From assembly GCF_000012365.1 (NCBI RefSeq), contig NC_007650.1, forward strand, positions 1,922,001 to 1,986,000: a stretch of DNA of 64,000 bases. The letters run 5' to 3'. Below the pieces are notes generated by a model that worked only from the letters and a program-made list of their open reading frames with translations, ran no database searches and was not told the origin of the DNA. This document shows, one piece after another, positions 18,104 to 26,663 of the stretch (within the stretch, counting starts at the first letter, position 1; each line of letters begins with the position of its first letter). The position numbers and the translations under genes are program-made. The stretch comes from Burkholderia thailandensis E264 (GTDB taxonomy: Bacteria; Pseudomonadota; Gammaproteobacteria; Burkholderiales; Burkholderiaceae).

Positions 18104-18676
18104 TCACCGCGCCGGCAGATACTTCAGCGGATCGACCGCCACGCCCTTGCGACGAATCTCGAAATGCAGCATCACGCGATCGGCGTCGCTGTCGCCCATC
18201 TCGGCGATCACCTGCCCCTTCGCGACCGGGTCGCCTTCCTTGACCAGCAGCTTGCGATTGTGCGCGTATGCGCTGAGGTACGTGTCGTCGTGCTTGATGA
18301 TCACGAAGTTGCCGTAGCCGCGCAAGCTGTCGCCCGCATACGCGACGACGCCTCTTTCAGCGGCCCTCACCGGCTCGCCCGCCGTGCCGCCGATGTTGAT
18401 GCCGGCGTGCTTCGCGCCCGCGGCTTGCTTGAGGATCGGGCCGCGCGCGGGCCACGCGAAGCTCAGCGCAGCCGCGGCGGACGCCGCGGGCCGGTGCGCG
18501 GCCGCGCTCGTCGGGCCCCGCGGCGTCGTGCAGGCGGCGAGCATCGCAACGGCGGCCGCGGCGGCGCAGGCGGCGCGCGACGCGAATCCGAACGACCGGC
18601 GCGGCTCGCTCGAATGGAACGCGCGCGGCCGCCGGGAAGAATCGGTGGGCTTCGTAACGGACATGACGGACATCAT
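18104..18676 (-). CDS. NlpD-like LytM-domain lipoprotein
   Basis: A 190-aa protein with an Ala-rich signal segment and lipobox-like ACTTP (VAMLAACTTPRG), then a LytM/M23 domain to the C-terminus. GVVAYAGDSLRGYGNFVIIK, HDDTYLSAYAHNRKLLVKEG and MLHFEIRRKGVAVDPLKYLP closely follow E. coli NlpD. The zinc-binding His/Asp set of active M23 endopeptidases is incomplete: the usual HxH is MLH and the usual Asp is Asn in HAGINIGG. Like NlpD and EnvC it is therefore probably a non-catalytic activator of cell-wall amidases at division. It lacks the LysM domain of true NlpD. The start is uncertain; 18676 is preferred (GAGAAG upstream), with an alternative ATG at 18712. Confidence 0.8.
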   Translation of the reverse strand: MMSVMSVTKPTDSSRRPRAFHSSEPRRSFGFASRAACAAAAAVAMLAACTTPRGPTSAAAHRPAASAAAALSFAWPARGPILKQAAGAKHAGINIGGTAGEPVRAAERGVVAYAGDSLRGYGNFVIIKHDDTYLSAYAHNRKLLVKEGDPVAKGQVIAEMGDSDADRVMLHFEIRRKGVAVDPLKYLPAR

Positions 18677-19162
18677 CGGTATCGACTTCTCTGTTGCAAG
18701 GGATCGACGCATCGCGCGCGGGACAGCGCCCTAGCGCGATGCCGAGAAGAGATACCACGCGGCGTCCGATCGACGCATGCCCCTTACACACTCTTACATC
18801 GTGCGCCCGATGCGACGCGGCGCCGCCGCTTCCCTCCGATGCCGCGTCGGCAAACGCGCCGCGCGCGAATCGGCGAACGTTGCGGCGAGTGAACCGCACC
18901 GGATTGTGTGGAGGCTCGGATTCTTGCGTTTTGATCCGCTTGAGCAAGAAGGTCGGATAACGTCGATTGTCGATAATTCTGATACTGGTGTCGAATGCCC
19001 CGTCTTGGCCGCCCCCAGCCATTCGCCGTCCCCGGCGATCCGCGACGTGCTCCAACCCACCCAAATCCGCCCTTCATGCCAGGGAATAAAATCAATGGCG
19101 GCTCGCGGCCCCTTGCCGTCATTTGCGGCCGTTCCGCGCGAACTGAAAACGCACGGCCCCGG
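18677..19162. other. Intergenic region upstream of the LytM gene
   Basis: About 490 bp between the LytM gene and the end of the binding-protein gene, both on the minus strand. The segment 18,890-19,000 is relatively AT-rich and is the likeliest promoter zone for the LytM gene. No gene with a ribosome-binding site or family signal was found. Confidence 0.4.
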
Positions 19163-20053
19163 TCATTGGGCGGGGCGATCGCTGCGCGCGATCAGGTTCT
19201 TCTTCAGCGCCGCGCTCATCGGCATTTTGAGATTCGCGCCGCGCGGTGGAATCGGCGATTCGAACCACTTTGCGTAAAGGCGCGCGAACTCGCCGCTCTT
19301 CATCAGCCGGGTCAGCGTACCGTCGACGAGCCGTTTGAACGCCGGATCATCCTTCCGCACCATGCATGCGTACGGCTCGATCTGCAGCGCTTCGCCGACG
19401 ACTTCCCACGTATCCGGGTCGCTCGTGTTCGCTCGCAGCCCGTAAAGCAGAACGTCGTCGAGCGCGAGCGCCGCCGCTCTGTCGTCCGCGACCTCCTTCA
19501 GAGCTTCGGCATAGTCCTTCGTCAGCACCACGCTTGCATCGATATGCTGCGCGTCGAGCTGGTGGCGTAAGGCTCTTTCATTGGTGCTGCCGCCGACGGT
19601 CGCGACGGCCTTGTGTGCGAGATCGGCGTAATCGCCGATGTGTGATCCACGTTTGGCCATTAGCCGCGTGCCGGCGTAGAAATAGTTGGTCGAGAATGTG
19701 ACTTGCTTGCCGCGCGCCGATGTGTTTGTCGTCGATCCGCACTCCAGGTCAAGGGTGCCGTCGACGAGCAACGGAATACGGTTTTGCCCAGTAACAGGCA
19801 TGTAGACGGTACGTAGGTCCGGTTTTCGAAGTGCCTTTCGGACGTCATCGACAATTGCTTCGGTCACGTCCACCGAAAAGCCAACCGCCTTGTGCGGCGT
19901 CAGCAGATAACTGAAGGGCACCGCAGATTCCCGATACGAAACGACGATCTGATTGGTTCGCGCAATCTTGTCCAACGTCTGCGCGTGAGCGGCCGTCAAC
20001 GCAGCATGGCCGACAAACAATGCGGCAAGCGCCGCAAGGGGTCGATGGATCAT
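19163..20053 (-). CDS. Periplasmic amino-acid-binding protein (SBP family 3)
   Basis: A 296-aa periplasmic solute-binding protein of the glutamate/aspartate (GltI-like) type. The signal peptide is cut after TAAHA. Family features are VVSYRESAVPFSYL, VGFSVDVTEAIVDDV, the ligand-contact region LDLECGSTTNTSARGKQVTF, and the late FARLYAKWFESPIPP. The start at 20053 has GGAGG 6 nt upstream. Uptake ABC systems normally encode permease and ATPase beside this gene; none is present, so it is an orphan subunit. It may serve a transporter encoded elsewhere, or it may be the survivor of an operon cut by the neighbouring insertion sequence. Confidence 0.88.
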   Translation of the reverse strand: MIHRPLAALAALFVGHAALTAAHAQTLDKIARTNQIVVSYRESAVPFSYLLTPHKAVGFSVDVTEAIVDDVRKALRKPDLRTVYMPVTGQNRIPLLVDGTLDLECGSTTNTSARGKQVTFSTNYFYAGTRLMAKRGSHIGDYADLAHKAVATVGGSTNERALRHQLDAQHIDASVVLTKDYAEALKEVADDRAAALALDDVLLYGLRANTSDPDTWEVVGEALQIEPYACMVRKDDPAFKRLVDGTLTRLMKSGEFARLYAKWFESPIPPRGANLKMPMSAALKKNLIARSDRPAQ

Positions 20054-20533
20054 GATGCCTCCAGGGTCGAGATATGCGCGCTCAGCGGTACGTTTTAGTA
20101 CGAGTCGCGCCGGCACGGCAGGCGGGCCGAACGTTGTCCGCATCCCATCCAGCACCTGTCATCCATTCGGCTCCTGGTCCACCGTAAGATCGAATCGACG
20201 GCATCCGATTGATTCAGATCAACGACTTCGCTCCCGTTGAAAATCATCTCGCAATCCAAACTTGGCCGCTCCACCCTGCTTTCGGAAAACAGGGTTGCCC
20301 CGACCAGGGGCGTGGAATGCCGCGACCGACCGCACGCGGCCGCATGCGACCGCATACGACCGGTGATGCATCGTTCGATTTCCGTCACCCGTCACCCGTC
20401 ACCCGACGACCGGCGGCCGAGCGGAACGGTCGTCCGACGGCCGAGCCACACGCCGGCGCATGGCGGCTGCCGGCCGATCACCGGCAAGCCGCCCCACGTT
20501 CCCCAGAATTCCGCGAAGCGCAAAGAAAAAGGT
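20054..20533. other. Intergenic region beside the insertion sequence
   Basis: 480 bp between the binding-protein gene and the transposase gene. It contains the promoter region of the binding protein, three tandem CGTCACC units (20383-20403), and the left arm of the dyad at the end of the transposase. No gene was recognised. Confidence 0.45.
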
Positions 20534-20554
20534 TCATCGTGGAATTCCGGGGAA
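20499..20554. repeat. 14-bp inverted repeat at the transposase 3' end
   Basis: TTCCCCAGAATTCC and GGAATTCCGGGGAA pair with one mismatch around a 28-nt loop that contains the transposase stop codon. It may be part of the element's terminal region or a transcription block protecting the element. No matching copy was found at the other end. Confidence 0.6.
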
Positions 20555-21754
20555 TGCGGCGCGGATCTTGAGGAAGAAGTACTCCTCGTCGCGGTACCCA
20601 TAAGCCCTGCGCTTGATGACCTTGATGGTGTTGTTGATGCCTTCAACGACGCTGGTGTTGAGCGGATGACGACAGCGAGTCACGATTCCGTGCCAGTACC
20701 CCTGCAAGCGCTGGGCGAACTTTTGTAGGGCGGCAATCCCGCTTTGCTGAGCCTGCTCGAACCATTGCCCCCAGGCCTTTTCCGCCCAGGCTGGCTTTCG
20801 GTAGAACCAGAGCCGTTTGAGTTCGTCGCGCAGCACGTAGACGCATAACAGCGACTGATTGGCGGCCAGTAACTCCTTCAGGTGCACGGCCTGATCCGGC
20901 TTCAGATTGTGGCGGTTGCGCAGCAGCAGCCAACGACTGGACTTCAGGACCTTCCGCGCCGGCTTGTCATGTCGGAGTTGATTGGCCTGATCCACCCGTA
21001 CCCGGTCGATCACTTCGCGCCCGTACTTGGCCACGACGTGGTACAGGTCGAAGACGATTTCCGCCTGCGGGCACTGCTCCTTGATCTCCAACTCGTAGGC
21101 CGTGGTCATGTCGATCGCAACCGCTTCGATACGCTCGGCCACGCCTTCAGGGAGTTGTTCGAAGAAGGCTCGCGCCGTTTCCCGTGAGCGTCCTGGTCCG
21201 ACCCAGAGCACCTGCCGGCCGATCGGATCGACCACCACCGTGGCGTAGCGATGGCCTTTATGGAGCGCGAACTCGTCCATCGCCAGATAGCGGATCGTCG
21301 ACCAGTCCGGCTCGGCCACGCGCGCTCGCAAGCGCATCTTGTCGATCGATTTCACCGTGTGCCAACCCAACTCGTAGAAGGCTGCGACCGCTTGCACGCT
21401 GGCCGCTTGTAGCAGCTTCTCGCAGGCCTTGGCGAACCGCTCCGTCACGCGCTGGTAGCGGCCCAGCCACGCCAGCTTCTCCAGTCGCGGGCCACCGCAG
21501 TGCTCACACCAGACCCGGCGACGAGGCACATGCAACACCACCCGGTATTCGAACAGCGGCAGATCGCGCACTCGACGAACGGTCGTCTCGTGGATCTGCT
21601 GGCAGCGCGCCCCGCATTGCTCGCAGTACATGACCTTGCTGACCGGCTTCAGATACAGCGATAGCGTGCGCTCTTCTCCTTGCGGCCACTCCACCCGTTC
21701 CAACCGGTAGCCGGTCCAGCAGCCCAGTGCCTGAAGTGCCTTTCGATCGAGCAA
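20534..21754 (-). CDS. ISL3-family transposase
   Basis: A 406-aa DDE transposase. An N-terminal zinc-finger region has YCEQCGARCQQIHE and WCEHCGGPR, followed by helix-turn-helix segments (AVAAFYELGWHTVKSIDK). The catalytic domain includes YLAMDEFALHKGHRYATVVV (first Asp), VAIDMTTAYELEIKEQCPQA (second Asp) and a C-terminal HPLNTSVVEGINNTIKVIKR supplying the Glu. All are standard for ISL3. It is full length with no frameshift, so potentially active. The start codon is TTG at 21754 with GGAGG 7 nt upstream. Confidence 0.92.
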   Translation of the reverse strand: MLDRKALQALGCWTGYRLERVEWPQGEERTLSLYLKPVSKVMYCEQCGARCQQIHETTVRRVRDLPLFEYRVVLHVPRRRVWCEHCGGPRLEKLAWLGRYQRVTERFAKACEKLLQAASVQAVAAFYELGWHTVKSIDKMRLRARVAEPDWSTIRYLAMDEFALHKGHRYATVVVDPIGRQVLWVGPGRSRETARAFFEQLPEGVAERIEAVAIDMTTAYELEIKEQCPQAEIVFDLYHVVAKYGREVIDRVRVDQANQLRHDKPARKVLKSSRWLLLRNRHNLKPDQAVHLKELLAANQSLLCVYVLRDELKRLWFYRKPAWAEKAWGQWFEQAQQSGIAALQKFAQRLQGYWHGIVTRCRHPLNTSVVEGINNTIKVIKRRAYGYRDEEYFFLKIRAAFPGIPR

Positions 21755-21837
21755 TTGCTTCCTCCGACATCCTTAGAATCAGGTGTCAGATTATGCAATC
21801 ACTCGAAAACCCTCCACGGTTTCCTGCGTTGAACCAA

Positions 21838-21863
21838 GAAAAAGCCCGCTCGCGCGGGCTTTG
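21838..21863 (-). terminator. Rho-independent terminator of the mmsA operon
   Basis: GCCCGC and GCGGGC pair around a short loop; on the minus strand the stem is followed by TTTTTC. It is 64 bp past the mmsA stop at 21927, and it separates mmsA from the insertion sequence. Confidence 0.78.
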
Positions 21864-21926
21864 AAACAGGCCGTCGACGCAACTCGCCGCCGAACGGCCT
21901 GGATAGGCCAACAACAAACCTGTTGC

Positions 21927-23444
21927 TCAGCGGCTCGACGGGAAGCTGAACACCGTCCCCTCGCGCACACCGGCCGACGGCCAGCGCTGCGTGATTGTCT
22001 TGCGCTTCGTATAGAAGCGCACCGCGTCCGGGCCGTATGCATGCAGATCGCCGAACAGCGAGCGCTTCCAGCCGCCGAACGAGTGATACGCAACGGGCAC
22101 GGGCAGCGGCACGTTGATGCCGACCATCCCGACCTGGATGTTGTCGCTGAAGTAGCGCGCGGCCTCGCCGTCGCGCGTGAAAAGGCACGTGCCGTTGCCG
22201 TACTCGTGCGCATCGACGAGCGCCATCGCCTCGGCGAGCGACGCGACGCGCACGACGCCGAGCACCGGCCCGAAAATCTCATGCTGATAGATCGGCATGC
22301 CGGGCTTCACGTGATCGAACAGGCACGGGCCGAGGTAGTAGCCGCCGTCGTGGCCGTCCACCTTCACGCCGCGCCCGTCGACGACGAGCGTCGCGCCCGC
22401 GGCCACGCCCGCCTCGACGAAGCCCGTCACCTTGTCGAAGTGCTGCCGCGTGACGAGCGGCCCCATGTCGACGCGCTCGCCCGTGCCCGGGCCAACCTTC
22501 ATCTTCGCGATCTCGGCTTTCAGGCCCTCGACGACCTGGTCCGCCGCATCGTCGCCGATCGCGACGACGAGCGGAATCGCCATGCAGCGCTCGCCGCACG
22601 AGCCGTACGCGGCGCCCATCAGCGCGTTCACCGCGTTGCCGATGTCGGCGTCCGGCATCACGATCGCGAAGTTCTTCGCGCCGCCCAGCGCCTGCACGCG
22701 CTTGCCGTGCGCGCAACCCGTCGTGTAGATGTACTCGGCGATCGGCGTCGAGCCGACGAAGCTCACCGCCTTCACGCGCGAATCGGTCAGGATCGTGTCG
22801 ACGGCTTCCTTGTCGCCGTTCACGACGTTCAGCACGCCGGGCGGCAGGCCCGCCTCGAGCGCGAGCTCGGCCATGCGCAGCGTCGACGACGGCGTGCGCT
22901 CGGACGGCTTCAGCACGAACGTGTTGCCGCACGCGACGGCCATCGGCCACATCCACAGCGGCACCATCACCGGGAAGTTGAACGGCGTGATGCCCGCGAC
23001 CACGCCGAGCGCCTGGAACTCGCTCCACGAATCGATCGCCGGGCCGACGTTCTTGCTGTGCTCGCCCTTGAGCAGCTCGGGCGCATAGCTCGCGTACTCG
23101 ACGTTCTCGATCCCGCGCTGCAGTTCGCCCATCGCGTCGGCGAGCACCTTGCCGTGCTCGGCCGTGACGAGCGCGCACAGCTCGTCCGCGTGCTCCTCGA
23201 GCAGCGTCTTGAAGCGGCTCATCACGCGCGCGCGCTTGAGCGGCGGCGTGTTGCGCCACGCCGGATACGCGGCCTGCGCGGCGGCGATCGCCGCCTCGAC
23301 GGTCGGCCCGTCGGCAAGGCGCACGCGCTTCGTCGACGCGCCCGTCGCCGGGTCGAACACCGGCTGCACGCGCTCGCCGCCGTCGACGCGCTTGCCGTCG
23401 ATCAGATGGCCGAGGGTGGAAGTGACGTTGCTGTCGTGTTTCAT
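21927..23444 (-). CDS. mmsA: Methylmalonate-semialdehyde dehydrogenase
   Basis: A 505-aa CoA-acylating aldehyde dehydrogenase. It oxidises (methyl)malonate semialdehyde to propionyl-CoA or acetyl-CoA with NAD in valine, inositol and beta-alanine breakdown. Visible features are ITPFNFPVMVPLWMWPMAVA, the cofactor-site VGSTPIAEYIYTTG, ALGGAKNFAIVMPDAD, and the catalytic Cys in YGSCGERCMAIPLV, all characteristic of MmsA. Length is normal. AGGA precedes the start by about 10 nt. It is second in a minus-strand unit, 67 bp after an omega-amino acid aminotransferase gene. Transaminated beta-alanine (malonate semialdehyde) would be its direct substrate. Confidence 0.93.
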   Translation of the reverse strand: MKHDSNVTSTLGHLIDGKRVDGGERVQPVFDPATGASTKRVRLADGPTVEAAIAAAQAAYPAWRNTPPLKRARVMSRFKTLLEEHADELCALVTAEHGKVLADAMGELQRGIENVEYASYAPELLKGEHSKNVGPAIDSWSEFQALGVVAGITPFNFPVMVPLWMWPMAVACGNTFVLKPSERTPSSTLRMAELALEAGLPPGVLNVVNGDKEAVDTILTDSRVKAVSFVGSTPIAEYIYTTGCAHGKRVQALGGAKNFAIVMPDADIGNAVNALMGAAYGSCGERCMAIPLVVAIGDDAADQVVEGLKAEIAKMKVGPGTGERVDMGPLVTRQHFDKVTGFVEAGVAAGATLVVDGRGVKVDGHDGGYYLGPCLFDHVKPGMPIYQHEIFGPVLGVVRVASLAEAMALVDAHEYGNGTCLFTRDGEAARYFSDNIQVGMVGINVPLPVPVAYHSFGGWKRSLFGDLHAYGPDAVRFYTKRKTITQRWPSAGVREGTVFSFPSSR

Positions 23445-23511
23445 CGCGGTGTTTCCTGAATTCGTGTGTTGCGTGGATGCGGCGAATGCGCGGCGCGGCG
23501 GCCGCGCATCG

Positions 23512-24867
23512 TCAGTCGGTGGCGAGCAGCGCGTCGTTCAACGCGCCGATCAGGCTGTCGATCTCGTGCTTCTCGGCGACGAACGGCGGCGCGAGCTGGA
23601 TCGTGTCGCCGCCGTAGCGCACGTAGAAGCCGTTCCTCCAGCAGTGCATCGCGATTTCGTACGGACGCCGGGCGGGCTCGCCCGGCGCGTGCTCGATCGT
23701 CAGGCCCGCGGCGAGCCCGCAGTTGCGGATGTCGGCGACGTGGCGCACGCCCTTCAGGCCATGCACGGCCGCCTCGAAATGCGGCGCGAGCTCGCGCACG
23801 CGGCCGAGCGCGTCTTCGGCCACGAGCAGATCGAGCGCCGCGACGCCCGCCGCGCACGCGACGGGATGCGCGGAATACGTGTAGCCGTGCGGGAACTCGA
23901 GCATGTAGTCGGGGCCGCCCGCCGCCATGAACGCGTCGTAGATGTCCTTGCTCGCGATCACCGCGCCGAGCGGCTGCGCGCCGTTCGTCACCTGCTTCGC
24001 GACGTTCATGAGGTCCGGCACGACGCCGAACGCGTCGGCGCCCGTCATCGCGCCCGTGCGGCCGAAGCCCGTGATGACTTCGTCGAAGATCAGCAGGATG
24101 TCGTGCGCGGTGCAGATCTCGCGCAGCCGCTGCAGATAGCCCTTCGGCGGCACGACGACGCCCGCCGAGCCGGAGAACGGCTCGACGATCACCGCCGCGA
24201 TGTTCGACGCGTCGTGCAGCGCGATCAGATCGAGCAGGCGGTCGGCCAGCTCGGCGCCGTGCTCGGGCAGCCCGCGCGAGAACCGGTTTTCCGGCAGTTG
24301 CGTGTGCGGCAGGAAGTCGGCGTCGATGCCCTGGCCGAACAGCTTGCGGTTCGGCCCGATCCCGCCGACCGAGATGCCGCCGAAGTTCACGCCGTGGTAG
24401 CCCTTCTCGCGGCCGATCAGGCGCGTCTTCGTGCCCTTGCCTTTCGCGCGCCAGTACGCGCGCGCCATCTTGAGCGACGTGTCGGCCGCCTCCGAGCCCG
24501 AGCCGGTGAAGAACACATAGTCGAGGCCCGCGGGCGTCATCGCCTTGATCCGGTTCGCGAGCTCGAACGATTGCGGATGGCCGAACTGGAACGCGGGCGA
24601 ATAGTCGAGCCGCGCGATCTGGCGCGCGACCGCCTCCGAGATCTCGGCGCGGCCGTGGCCGAGGCCGCAGCACCAGAGGCCGGACAGGCCGTCGAAGATC
24701 TTGCGGCCGTCGGCCGCCGTGTAATACGCGCCCTTGCCCTCGACGATGATCCGCGGGTCCCGCTTGAACTGGCGGTTCGCGGTAAACGGCATCCAGTGCG
24801 CGTCGAGCCATTCGGCGTCGGTGCGCACGGTCGTGTCGGGGGTGGTCGGTTCGGTCAGAGCGTTCAT
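23512..24867 (-). CDS. Omega-amino acid:pyruvate aminotransferase (class III)
   Basis: A 451-aa PLP enzyme, most like beta-alanine:pyruvate transaminases. It has WMPFTANRQFKRDPRIIVEG, the phosphate-binding FFTGSGSEAADTSLKMAR, and YHGVNFGGISVGG. LLIFDEVITGFGRTGAMTGA gives the PLP-ring Asp, and VAKQVTNGAQPLGAVIASKD the Schiff-base Lys. It would convert beta-alanine or related omega-amines to the semialdehyde oxidised by the MmsA encoded next, giving a compact beta-alanine catabolic operon. The start is uncertain: 24867 begins the conserved protein, while an ATG at 24912 would add 15 residues; neither has a strong Shine-Dalgarno. A divergent LysR gene is the probable regulator. Confidence 0.9.
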   Translation of the reverse strand: MNALTEPTTPDTTVRTDAEWLDAHWMPFTANRQFKRDPRIIVEGKGAYYTAADGRKIFDGLSGLWCCGLGHGRAEISEAVARQIARLDYSPAFQFGHPQSFELANRIKAMTPAGLDYVFFTGSGSEAADTSLKMARAYWRAKGKGTKTRLIGREKGYHGVNFGGISVGGIGPNRKLFGQGIDADFLPHTQLPENRFSRGLPEHGAELADRLLDLIALHDASNIAAVIVEPFSGSAGVVVPPKGYLQRLREICTAHDILLIFDEVITGFGRTGAMTGADAFGVVPDLMNVAKQVTNGAQPLGAVIASKDIYDAFMAAGGPDYMLEFPHGYTYSAHPVACAAGVAALDLLVAEDALGRVRELAPHFEAAVHGLKGVRHVADIRNCGLAAGLTIEHAPGEPARRPYEIAMHCWRNGFYVRYGGDTIQLAPPFVAEKHEIDSLIGALNDALLATD

Positions 24868-24970
24868 GTCGGTCGGCGTCGCAATGCGCGGATGAATGAA
24901 GATGTTGCGCATTGTCGAATCGACGAATAGTCTTTTAAATATCGCAATATCAATGTTTACTTGAGCATTT
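24868..24970. promoter_or_regulatory. Divergent promoter, aminotransferase / LysR
   Basis: A 103-bp AT-rich gap, including TTTTAAATATCGCAATATC, between divergent genes. An imperfect dyad at 24911-24928 (ATTGTCG...CGACGAAT) contains T-N11-A and is a candidate LysR site. Confidence 0.4.
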
Positions 24971-25921
24971 ATGCAAGCAAGAAAACCGAAGAGCCGCGCG
25001 CTCCTCGGCCAGCTGACCGACATGGACCTGCGCCTGTTGCGCGTGTTCAGGAGCGTCGTCCAGTGCGGCGGGATGGCCGCGGCCGAGCTGGAGCTGAACA
25101 TCGGCATCTCGACGATCAGCCGGCACGTGAAGGATCTCGAAACGCGCCTGGGCCTCGTGCTGTGCCGGCGCGGCCGCGCGGGCTTCACGCTGACGCCCGA
25201 GGGTCAGACCGTCTACGAGGAGACGCTGCGGCTGCTCGCGTCGGTCGAGGCGTTCAGGAGCCGCGTGGACGGCATTCACGACCGGATGGGCGGCGAGCTG
25301 CAGATCGCCGTGTTCGACAAGACCGCGACGAACCCGCGCGCGCGGCTCGGCGACGCGATCGGGCGCTTTCACGACGAGGCGCCGGACGTGGCGCTGAATC
25401 TGCACGTCGCGTCGATCAACGAGGTCGAGCGCGGGATCATCGACGGCAGTTATCAGGTCGGGATCATTCCCGCGCACCGCAGCTCGGGCAGCCTCGTCTA
25501 CGCCGACCTGTTCGACGAGCGGATGCTGCTGTACTGCGGCGCGGGCCACGCGCTGTTCGACGCGCCGCACGCAAAGCTCACGTGGCGCCAAGTGCGCGGC
25601 TACGCGTTCGCCGGGCTCGGCTACCACTCGCCGAACATGGAGCTGAGCCATCGCGCGAAACTCACGCGCAGCGCGACCGCGTCGGATCAGGAATCGATCG
25701 CGACGCTGATCCTCTCGGGGCGGTATCTCGGCTTTCTGCCCGATCACTATGCGGAGAGCTTCGAGGCGAAGGGGCTGATGCGGGCCGTCGCGCCGCAGCG
25801 CTTTCATTATTCGTGCCGGTTCGTGAGCCTGCTGCGCCGCTCGCCCCGGCCGTCGCGCGCGGCGCTGCTGTTTCAGGAATGCCTCGAATTCGCGCATGCG
25901 GCGGCGCGCGCGAAAGCGTGA
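24971..25921 (+). CDS. LysR-family transcriptional regulator
   Basis: A 316-aa LysR regulator. The helix-turn-helix is MDLRLLRVFRSVVQCGGMAA with AELELNIGISTISRHVKDLE, followed by a wing ending LTPEGQTVYEE. The effector-binding domain runs from about residue 90 (GELQIAVFDKTATNPRARLG). It is divergent from the aminotransferase-mmsA unit across a 103-bp AT-rich gap, the usual arrangement for a LysR activator of its neighbour. Its ligand would plausibly be an omega-amino acid or semialdehyde, but this is inference. The start at 24971 is the first ATG in the domain frame. Confidence 0.9.
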   Translation: MQARKPKSRALLGQLTDMDLRLLRVFRSVVQCGGMAAAELELNIGISTISRHVKDLETRLGLVLCRRGRAGFTLTPEGQTVYEETLRLLASVEAFRSRVDGIHDRMGGELQIAVFDKTATNPRARLGDAIGRFHDEAPDVALNLHVASINEVERGIIDGSYQVGIIPAHRSSGSLVYADLFDERMLLYCGAGHALFDAPHAKLTWRQVRGYAFAGLGYHSPNMELSHRAKLTRSATASDQESIATLILSGRYLGFLPDHYAESFEAKGLMRAVAPQRFHYSCRFVSLLRRSPRPSRAALLFQECLEFAHAAARAKA

Positions 25922-26663
25922 CGCGCAATCCCGCGGGACGCGCCCGGCGCGCGCAACCGTGAGCGTGCGCCCGCCGCGCGGGCCCGGGCCTGCGGGCCCG
26001 CAGCCGTCCGCCGTCGGCGTGATGGAATGGCCGCCCGGCGGTCGCGGCCGGCCGAAGCCACGCGCGGCCGTCCCGGAAGACGCGGTGCGGCGCAACTCGC
26101 GCCCGCGCCCGCGCCAGTGCCAGTGCCAGTGCCAGTGCCAGTGCCAGTGCCAGTGCCAGTGCCAGTGCCAGTGCCAGTGCCCACGCCAGCACCCGCGCCC
26201 GCCGACGCCGATACGCCGCCCGGCCGCGCCGCCCGTTCGCATTCCCGGCGGCGGCTTCGCCTGCCGGGCGAAGCCGCGCGCCGCGTTGCCGAATACTGGA
26301 GACGGTCGGGCGGGCGTCGATCGATGCCGCACGGGCTGCGGCGGCGAGCGCGCCGTCGCGCATGCCGTGGCATCGCCGCCGCCGCACCGGGGCCGGCGCA
26401 CGAACGCCCTCTCCCGGGCGACGCCCGCCCGAACGGGCTGCGCGCGCCGATCGGCGCGAATGCGATCGCGCGCGCCGCATGGAAGATCAACTCTTACGAC
26501 AGGATGAGCCGCCGAAAGGCCGCGCCCGCGGGCGCCCGACACGGCGACGGGACGCAACGCGCGGCGCGCTCACGGATCTCCACGCGAGCGCGCCGACGCG
26601 CCGCGCTCGCCGGGGGCCGGCGCGCCCCGCATCGCGCGGACGGGAGATGCTCATAGCGACTGA
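25922..26663. other. Intergenic region with a hexamer microsatellite
   Basis: 742 bp between the LysR gene and the effector-like gene. It holds the 11-copy GCCAGT repeat. Frames through it encode simple dipeptides (Pro-Val, His-Trp, Ala-Leu, Gly-Thr), depending on frame, flanked by low-complexity Arg/Ala sequence, so I do not call a gene. The last 100 bp may hold the promoter of the downstream gene. Confidence 0.5.
26113..26178. repeat. GCCAGT tandem repeat, 11 perfect units
   Basis: Eleven uninterrupted hexamer copies (66 bp) followed by a degenerate GCCCAC unit. It is of the variable-number repeat type common in the Burkholderia pseudomallei group. No supportable gene spans it. Confidence 0.95.

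Larger units (their letters stand above)
20499..21810 (-). mobile_element. ISL3-family insertion sequence (ends approximate)
   Basis: A single intact ISL3-type transposase gene with short flanks, wedged between the orphan binding-protein gene and the terminator of mmsA. The right end must lie between 21,755 and the terminator at 21,838. I could not find a matching terminal inverted-repeat pair or an 8-bp target duplication, so the limits are estimates and one end may be degraded. Confidence 0.55.

Noticed and set aside
20499..21837. Terminal inverted repeats and target duplication of the insertion sequence
   Set aside because: I compared both flanks and found no convincing matching pair. The 20499-20554 dyad is local to one end, so exact element limits are not claimed.
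26113..26178. Possible CRISPR array
   Set aside because: Units are 6 bp with no spacers, so it is a simple microsatellite.
26027..26656. Plus-strand frame with a Pro-Val repeat through the GCCAGT array
   Set aside because: The repeat is open in several frames and the flanks are low-complexity Arg-rich sequence with no start signal. Not supportable as a gene.
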